Translations under genes and position numbers: made by a program | Source: DASTCC01 sp035711465 | GTDB taxonomy: Bacteria; Acidobacteriota; Vicinamibacteria; Vicinamibacterales; SCN-69-37 | Assembly (NCBI GenBank): GCA_035711465.1 | Contig: DASTCC010000025.1 | Coordinates: forward strand, 1 to 20,877 | DNA: 20,877 nt | Direction: 5' to 3' | Shown: positions 16,312 to 20,877 of the stretch, piece by piece | Position numbering within the stretch: position 1 is the stretch's first letter | Layout: every line of letters starts with the position of its first letter | The notes under the pieces: generated by a model | Told to the model about the DNA's origin: nothing | The model's input: the letters and a program-made list of their open reading frames with translations, nothing else | Database searches by the model: none

Positions 16312-16740
16312 ATGACACGAATCGTCGACGTCGTGGTCAGCGTCGCGTTGGCGGTCGTTCTGACCGGCGCCGTGCAAGCGCAGACGAGTCCGAGAACGCC
16401 CGTCGAGGCGGCATACGCAGTGATGGCCGCGGGCATCAAGGCCCGCGACGCCGCGAGAATCGCCAGCATCTATGGCGCCGACGCCATCTTCACGAAGCCT
16501 GGCGATCGGGTCCGGACGCGCGAGGGTATCGCCCGGATGTGGCAGGAGCAGCTCGACAAGGGAATCACCGAGTTCCTGCCGACCATTGGCGACGTCGATC
16601 TGAAAGACGACGTCATCACCGAAACCGGCACCTGGGTGATGAAAGGACCGGGCGGCAAGGTCATCGGCTCAGGGACGTATGCGAACCGCTGGCAGCGGCA
16701 GGGCGGCGCCTGGAAGCTCGTCGAGAACGCAGTCAAATAG
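16312..16740 (+). CDS. Exported SnoaL/DUF4440-like (NTF2 fold) protein
   Basis: 142 aa. The ATG at 16312 lies 7 nt after the permease stop, with GAGG at 16303-16306 inside the stop region, so it is the third gene of the PadR-ADOP operon. Residues 1-24 form a signal peptide (VVVSVALAVVLTGAVQA, cut before QTS). The mature part shows the NTF2-like pattern: a long first helix (VEAAYAVMAAGIKARDAARIASIYGADAIF), here with core RDAARIASIY, a GREGI-like turn (TREGIARMWQEQL), and beta strands ending in NRWQRQGGAWKLVENAV. This is the DUF4440/SgcJ type. Members often bind small molecules or act as isomerases or dehydratases; no active-site residues are clear here. Confidence 0.85.
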   Translation: MTRIVDVVVSVALAVVLTGAVQAQTSPRTPVEAAYAVMAAGIKARDAARIASIYGADAIFTKPGDRVRTREGIARMWQEQLDKGITEFLPTIGDVDLKDDVITETGTWVMKGPGGKVIGSGTYANRWQRQGGAWKLVENAVK

Positions 16741-16774
16741 GTGCGGTCGGGTGCGACGGGTGCGGGCGGGTGCC
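16741..16774. repeat. GTGCG tandem array, about 3.5 copies
   Basis: Units GTGCGGTCGG, GTGCGACGG and GTGCGGGCGG follow each other directly after the stop codon at 16738-16740, then GTGCC. Units are 9-10 bp and G-rich. Confidence 0.7.
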
Positions 16775-16797
16775 TGAGGCGCGGCCCCCGGCAGGGT

Positions 16798-16832
16798 TGG
16801 TCGGAACCAGTAAATAAAGGATGATAAATTTC
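16798..16832 (+). promoter_or_regulatory. AT-rich promoter-like patch before the EfpL gene
   Basis: TTGGTC (16798-16803) is followed after 18 bp by TGATAA (16822-16827) within an AT-rich stretch (16810-16832) that stands out in this GC-rich window. A start here would give a leader of roughly 60 nt. The match to consensus is only moderate. Confidence 0.4.
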
Positions 16833-16892
16833 AGAGTTCCAGAGCACCTGCCGGCGGCCGTCGTACCTGCCGGCACCCAACCGCGCCTTTCT

Positions 16893-17465
16893 ATGCCCTT
16901 ACTTGAAGCGATCGAGATCAAACGCAAGATGTATTTCGAGTTCGAGAACGCGCCGTACCACTGTCTGGACGTCGAGGTCTCGAAGCCGACCGCGCGTGGC
17001 GGCCAGACGCTGGTCCGGCTCAAGATGCGCAACCTGATCACGCGCGCGGTGTTCGATCGCACGTTCAAGGCGGGAGAAAAGTTCGCCGAGCCGGACCTGG
17101 TCAAGGTCGAGGCGGTGTACCAGTACTCAGGCCCCGACGGCGTTCACTTCATGGATCAGGAGTCGTTCGACACGATCACGCTCACCGCGGACCAGCTCGG
17201 CGACGATCGCCTGCTGCTCGCCGACAACGTCGTCGTGCAGATCCAGAAATACAATGGCAATCCCATCGGCCTGCAGTTTCCTCCCCACGTGGAGCTGACC
17301 GTCGTCCGCTCGGAGCCTGGCGCCCGCGGCGACACCGCCAGCGGCAGCGTCACCAAGGTGGCGACGCTCGAAACCGGCATGGAGATCCGCGTGCCGCTGT
17401 TCATCAAGGACGGCGAGAAGGTCAAGGTCCACACCGAGACGCGGGAGTTCGCCGGCCGGGCTTGA
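16893..17465 (+). CDS. efpL: Elongation factor P-like protein, EfpL/YeiP type
   Basis: 190 aa from the ATG at 16893, the same length that I recall for E. coli EfpL (YeiP). The frame extends to an ATG at 16821, but the extra 24 residues have no family counterpart and would place the start in the promoter-like patch. Neither start has a clear ribosome site. Three domains are visible: an N-terminal KOW-like barrel (1-65), a central OB domain (about 67-128, HFMDQESFD) and a C-terminal OB domain (about 130-190, ETGMEIRVPLFIKDGEKVKV). The tip loop reads SKPTARGGQT with Arg35 at the apex (bases 16995-16997). That loop is longer than the PGKG loop of true EF-P and matches the SPTARGAAT loop of EfpL. 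These factors bind stalled ribosomes and help form peptide bonds at proline-rich stretches. Automatic pipelines could label it simply EF-P. Confidence 0.85.
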   Translation: MPLLEAIEIKRKMYFEFENAPYHCLDVEVSKPTARGGQTLVRLKMRNLITRAVFDRTFKAGEKFAEPDLVKVEAVYQYSGPDGVHFMDQESFDTITLTADQLGDDRLLLADNVVVQIQKYNGNPIGLQFPPHVELTVVRSEPGARGDTASGSVTKVATLETGMEIRVPLFIKDGEKVKVHTETREFAGRA

Positions 17466-17537
17466 TCGCCGTCGCCTGCGGTCCTGCCGGCGGCGTGATC
17501 CCGGACTGCTCCGTGCGTTGTATAGACTGGACGTGGG

Positions 17538-19760
17538 ATGGGTTCCGCGCGTGACGCGGCTGCGCCGAACGCGCGCGGCCGTCTGCTGATCGTGTCGAAT
17601 CGCCTGCCGGTCAGCATTCGCGAGGCCGACAGCGGTTTCGAATCCGTGTCGTCGAGCGGCGGCGTCGCCGTCGGACTGCACGGCTTCTATCGCACCTTCG
17701 GCGCCACCTGGATCGGCTGGCCGGGCCTTGCGGTGGAGACCGAGTCGCGGCGCCGCAAGCTCGCGGCCTCGCTGGCGCGCGATCAGCTCGTGCCCGTCTT
17801 CCTCACCGCCCGCGAAGTCAGCCGCTACTACGACGGGTTCTGCAACGGCGTCATCTGGCCGCTGTTCCACTACATGCTCGATCGCGTCCCGCTCGACAGC
17901 CAGGACTGGGAGGCCTATCGCGAGGCCAACGTCGCCTTCGCGGACGCGATTGCCGCGCACTACCACGCCGGCGATCTCGTCTGGGTGCACGACTATCACC
18001 TGATGCTGCTCCCCGGGCTGCTCCGCCAGCGCCTCCCCGACGCTCGCATCGGTTTCTTCCTGCACATTCCGTTTCCGGCGTACGAGGTGTTCCGGATCCT
18101 GCCGTGGCGCCGGCCGCTGCTCGAGGGCCTGCTCGGCAGCGACGTCATCGGATTGCACACGCAGTCGTACGTGCGTCACATCGTCACCGCCCTACGCCAG
18201 GAGTACGACCTGGAGGCCCGCGCCGACGGCACGCTGCCGTTCGGCGGGCGCGACGTGCGTATCAGCAGCTTCCCGATGGCCGCCGACGTCGACCGGTTCA
18301 GGGCGCTGGCCTCGCAGCCCGAAGTGCAGGCGGAAGCGGCGCGCATTCGCGCGGACGCCGCCGGGCGCGCCATCCTGCTCGGCGTCGATCGCCTCGATTA
18401 CACCAAGGGCATTCCCCGGCGCCTGGTCGCCTTTCAGCGTCTGCTCGATCGCAATCCCAATCTGCGCGACCGCGTCCGCCTGATTCAGGTCGCCGTGCCC
18501 TCTCGCGAGACGACGCCGTCGTACGACGGATTCCGCCGCCAGGTCGAAGCGCTGGTCGGCAAGATCGGCGGCAGCGTCACGACGCTGGCGTCGACGCCGG
18601 TCCATTACCTGCATCGCGCCCTCGAGCCCGGGCAATTGGCGGCGCTCTACCTGGCCGCCGACGTGATGGTCGTGACGCCGCTGCGCGACGGCATGAACCT
18701 CGTCGCCAAGGAGTTCATCGCCTGCCGCGAGGACGAGAACGGCGTGCTGATCCTCAGCGAGCTCGCCGGCGCCGCCGAAGAACTGAACGAAGCGGTGATC
18801 GTCAATCCGTTCGACGTCGAGGGCATCGCGACCGAGATGCAGCGCGCGCTCGACATGGACGTCGACGAGCGCCGCCGGCGCATGCGGGCGCTGCGCCATC
18901 GCGTCCTTGGCCACGACGTCGGCCGCTGGGCGGAGACGATGGTCAACGCGATTAGCGCGGCGACGCCGGTGACGCTGACGCGCGGGTCGATCGTGCCGAG
19001 CCTGAGCGTGCGGAAGATCCTCGACCGGCTCGCCAGCGTGCCGCAGCTCGTCCTGCTGCTCGACTACGACGGCACGCTCGTGCCGTTCCAGGAACAGCCC
19101 GAGCTCGCCGTGCCAAGCCAGACGCTGCTCGGACTGCTGCGCGATCTCGCGGCGCATCCCGGCCACACCGTGCATCTGGTCAGCGGCCGGACGCGCGAAA
19201 CGCTCGATCGATGGTTCGGCGACGTGCCGATCGCGCTCTGGGCCGAACATGGCCTGTGGCGCCGGCCCAACGGCAGCGCGCCTTGGGAGCTGATCACCCA
19301 GGCGCCCCGCGACTGGATGCCCGGCGTCCGCGAGCTCTTGAGCAAGGCCGTCGCGTCGACGCCGGGGTCGATGCTCGAAGAGAAGACCGCGTCGATCGCC
19401 TGGCACTACCGGCTGGTCACGCCGCCGCTTGCCCAGACGCGCCGCACCGAGCTGCGTCAAGCGCTGCTCGCGCAGCTCGCGGCACAGCCGGTCGAGATCC
19501 TCGAGGGCCATCTCGTGCTCGAGGTCCGGCCCTCGAGCATCAACAAAGGCTCGATCGTGAAAGCGGCGATGGCCGATGCACCGGCCGACGCGGTCCTCCT
19601 CGCCATCGGCGACGACCGCACCGACGAGGACATGTTCGCCGCATTGCCCGAGGGCAGCGTCGCCGTCCGTGTCGGCGATGGCGACACCCGCGCTCACTAC
19701 CGGCTGCTCGGGCCGGCCGCGGTGCTGTCGCTGCTCCAGCTCCTCGCCGATCGACCCTGA
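17538..19760 (+). CDS. otsAB: Fused trehalose-6-phosphate synthase/phosphatase (OtsA-OtsB)
   Basis: 740 aa. Residues about 14-480 are a GT20 synthase that joins UDP-(or ADP-)glucose to glucose-6-phosphate: VSNRLPV, SSGGVAVGL, WVHDYHLMLLP (D152), FFLHIPFPAYE, GVDRLDYTKGIPRR (about 281-294) and PLRDGMNLVAKEF. Residues about 495-735 are a HAD phosphatase that releases trehalose: DYDGT (D509, D511), VSGR, K670 in INKGSI and GDDRTDED (D692, D693, D696). All key residues of both domains are intact, so the fusion should carry out both steps. The start ATG at 17538 has only a weak ribosome site (GTGGG); a -10-like TATAGACT at about 17521 suggests a very short leader. It converges on the GH15 gene with 13 nt between stops. 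Confidence 0.94.
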   Translation: MGSARDAAAPNARGRLLIVSNRLPVSIREADSGFESVSSSGGVAVGLHGFYRTFGATWIGWPGLAVETESRRRKLAASLARDQLVPVFLTAREVSRYYDGFCNGVIWPLFHYMLDRVPLDSQDWEAYREANVAFADAIAAHYHAGDLVWVHDYHLMLLPGLLRQRLPDARIGFFLHIPFPAYEVFRILPWRRPLLEGLLGSDVIGLHTQSYVRHIVTALRQEYDLEARADGTLPFGGRDVRISSFPMAADVDRFRALASQPEVQAEAARIRADAAGRAILLGVDRLDYTKGIPRRLVAFQRLLDRNPNLRDRVRLIQVAVPSRETTPSYDGFRRQVEALVGKIGGSVTTLASTPVHYLHRALEPGQLAALYLAADVMVVTPLRDGMNLVAKEFIACREDENGVLILSELAGAAEELNEAVIVNPFDVEGIATEMQRALDMDVDERRRRMRALRHRVLGHDVGRWAETMVNAISAATPVTLTRGSIVPSLSVRKILDRLASVPQLVLLLDYDGTLVPFQEQPELAVPSQTLLGLLRDLAAHPGHTVHLVSGRTRETLDRWFGDVPIALWAEHGLWRRPNGSAPWELITQAPRDWMPGVRELLSKAVASTPGSMLEEKTASIAWHYRLVTPPLAQTRRTELRQALLAQLAAQPVEILEGHLVLEVRPSSINKGSIVKAAMADAPADAVLLAIGDDRTDEDMFAALPEGSVAVRVGDGDTRAHYRLLGPAAVLSLLQLLADRP

Positions 19761-19773
19761 CGTCGGGCCGGCG

Positions 19774-20877
19774 CTACGACCAGGCGCGGAATCGCGCCGC
19801 TCGCGCCTCCAGCAGCTCGCCGATCGTGATCGCCGCGTGGATCAACCCGACGTGCGTGTAGGCCTGCGGGAAGTTCCCGGTCAGCAGGCCGGTCGCCGGA
19901 TCGACGTCCTCGGAGAACAGACCGAGCGGGTTGGCGTAGGCGACGATGCGATTGAAGACTTCGATGGCACGCTCGAGCTCGCCCATCATCGCCAGCGCTT
20001 CCGCCCACCAGAACGAACAGATCGTGAACGCGCTCGTCGTCTCGCCGAAGTCGTCGGGATTGCGATAACGCTGCATCAGCCCGCCGCTCACCAGCAGCTC
20101 CTCGTAGCGGCGCACCGTCGAGATGAAGCGGGGGTCGCCCGGATCGACGAAACCGACGGTGGGAAACAGCAGGTTCGCCGCGTCCGGATGCTCGCCGTCG
20201 AGCGCCTGGGTGAAGTAGCCGAGCTTGTCGTTGTAGCTGCGATTGAGCAGGTCGGCGTGTTGCGCCTCGGCCCACTGCTCCCAGCGATCGGCCAGGCTGG
20301 TGCGCTCGTGCCGCCGCGCCAGCCGCGCGCCGCGCGTCGCCGCCACCCATCCCAGCACTTTGGAAAACGTGTAATGACGGAGCTTGGTGCGAAACTCCCA
20401 GATCCCGGTGTCCATGGTCGGCGCCGACTCGATCGCGTCCTCGACCAGCCGCTCGACGAGATGCAGCAGCCGGGTCGGGTTCTCCCACACGATCCGCTCG
20501 TCGGACATCGTCGTCTCGAGACAGAGAATCAGCTCGCCGGTGAGATCGTTCTGCTTCTGCAGATACGCGGCATTGCCGATGCGCACGTGACCGTTGCCGG
20601 CGAACCCGGCGAGATGCTCGAGGCGGTGCTCGGTCAGGTCGCGCTCGCCGCCGACGCCATACACCGGCTGCAGCGGCCCGCTTTCGGCGACGTTCCTGAG
20701 AAAGCGCACGAAGGCCTCGCCCTCGCCGAGATGGCTCAACCGCCGCAGCGCTTCGACGATGAACGCGGCGTCGCGAAGCCAGCAGTAGCGGTAGTCCCAG
20801 GTGCGCTCGGTGCCGAGCGCCTCGGGAATACTGGTGGTCGTCGCCGCGATCACCGCGCCGGTATCCGAGTACACGTG
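19774..20877 (-). CDS. GH15 family glycosidase, trehalase/glucoamylase-like (5' partial)
   Basis: The frame runs off the window end, so the N-terminal domain is missing; the apparent start at 20874 is an internal valine codon within HVYSDTGAVIAATTTS, a conserved GH15 segment. Visible landmarks are the WDYRYCWLRDA substrate-site block, the general-acid Glu in TGIWEFR (codon at 20395-20397), and the general-base Glu in GLFSEDVDP (codon at 19909-19911) followed by GNFPQAYTHVGLI. These fit bacterial GH15 enzymes with an (alpha/alpha)6 barrel, which include both glucoamylases and trehalases. The adjacent trehalose synthesis gene favours trehalose or alpha-glucan turnover, but substrate cannot be read from the sequence. 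No signal peptide can be judged because the start is absent. Confidence 0.92.
   Translation of the reverse strand, partial: HVYSDTGAVIAATTTSIPEALGTERTWDYRYCWLRDAAFIVEALRRLSHLGEGEAFVRFLRNVAESGPLQPVYGVGGERDLTEHRLEHLAGFAGNGHVRIGNAAYLQKQNDLTGELILCLETTMSDERIVWENPTRLLHLVERLVEDAIESAPTMDTGIWEFRTKLRHYTFSKVLGWVAATRGARLARRHERTSLADRWEQWAEAQHADLLNRSYNDKLGYFTQALDGEHPDAANLLFPTVGFVDPGDPRFISTVRRYEELLVSGGLMQRYRNPDDFGETTSAFTICSFWWAEALAMMGELERAIEVFNRIVAYANPLGLFSEDVDPATGLLTGNFPQAYTHVGLIHAAITIGELLEARAARFRAWS

Noticed and set aside
16821..16892. 24-residue N-terminal extension of the EfpL protein
   Set aside because: No counterpart in the family; start at 16893 gives the expected 190-residue length and N-terminus.
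19761..19773. Terminator between otsAB and the GH15 gene
   Set aside because: Only 13 nt, with no hairpin or T run.

Overview
The window is high-GC bacterial DNA with no RNA genes, phage genes or insertion sequences that I can see. The gene content suggests an Acidobacteriota member, probably of the Vicinamibacteria type. The pointers are two ATPase-less 'duplicated orphan permease' (ADOP) genes, one following a PadR regulator, a heme-motif DUF1592 / DUF1552 pair next to a secreted ankyrin protein, a DUF3500 protein, and an EF-P paralogue of the EfpL/YeiP type. The lineage is an inference from gene content; no marker gene is present to prove it.

Layout. 1-5612 (+): a tight three-gene operon encoding a CxxCH-containing DUF1592-family protein (5' end cut by the window), a Tat-exported DUF1552 protein, and a secreted ankyrin-repeat protein ending in CxxCK; it closes with a clear intrinsic terminator. 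5682-7540 (-): an AraC-type regulator whose stop overlaps the start of a kelch-like beta-propeller protein. 7751-10708 (+): an unrecognised 161-aa protein, then an ADOP permease. 10711-10830: a 10-bp tandem array. 10894-11646 (+): a lipoprotein acid phosphatase of the HAD class. 11648-11789: three consecutive short tandem arrays between convergent genes. 11804-13206 (-): DUF3500 protein, then a small holin-4/YvlD-like membrane protein. 13242-13291: a 7-bp array in a divergent promoter region. 13336-16740 (+): PadR regulator, ADOP permease with prefix domain, and an exported SnoaL/DUF4440-like protein. 16893-17465 (+): EfpL-type elongation factor. 17538-19760 (+): fused trehalose-6-phosphate synthase/phosphatase. 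19774-20877 (-): GH15 glycosidase, cut at its 5' end.

How the genes fit together. The first operon looks like an envelope module with candidate heme sites at both ends. PadR-ADOP-DUF4440 is a classic regulator-permease cassette. OtsAB and the convergent GH15 enzyme plausibly make and degrade trehalose or a related glucan. The EfpL-type factor is of interest because the DUF1592 protein here carries six consecutive prolines, a substrate class for EF-P family proteins.

The most unusual non-coding signal is a set of six short tandem arrays (units of 7, 10, 11, 7, 7 and about 10 bp, all different in sequence) in the intergenic gaps. Three of them start within 0-2 nt of a stop codon.
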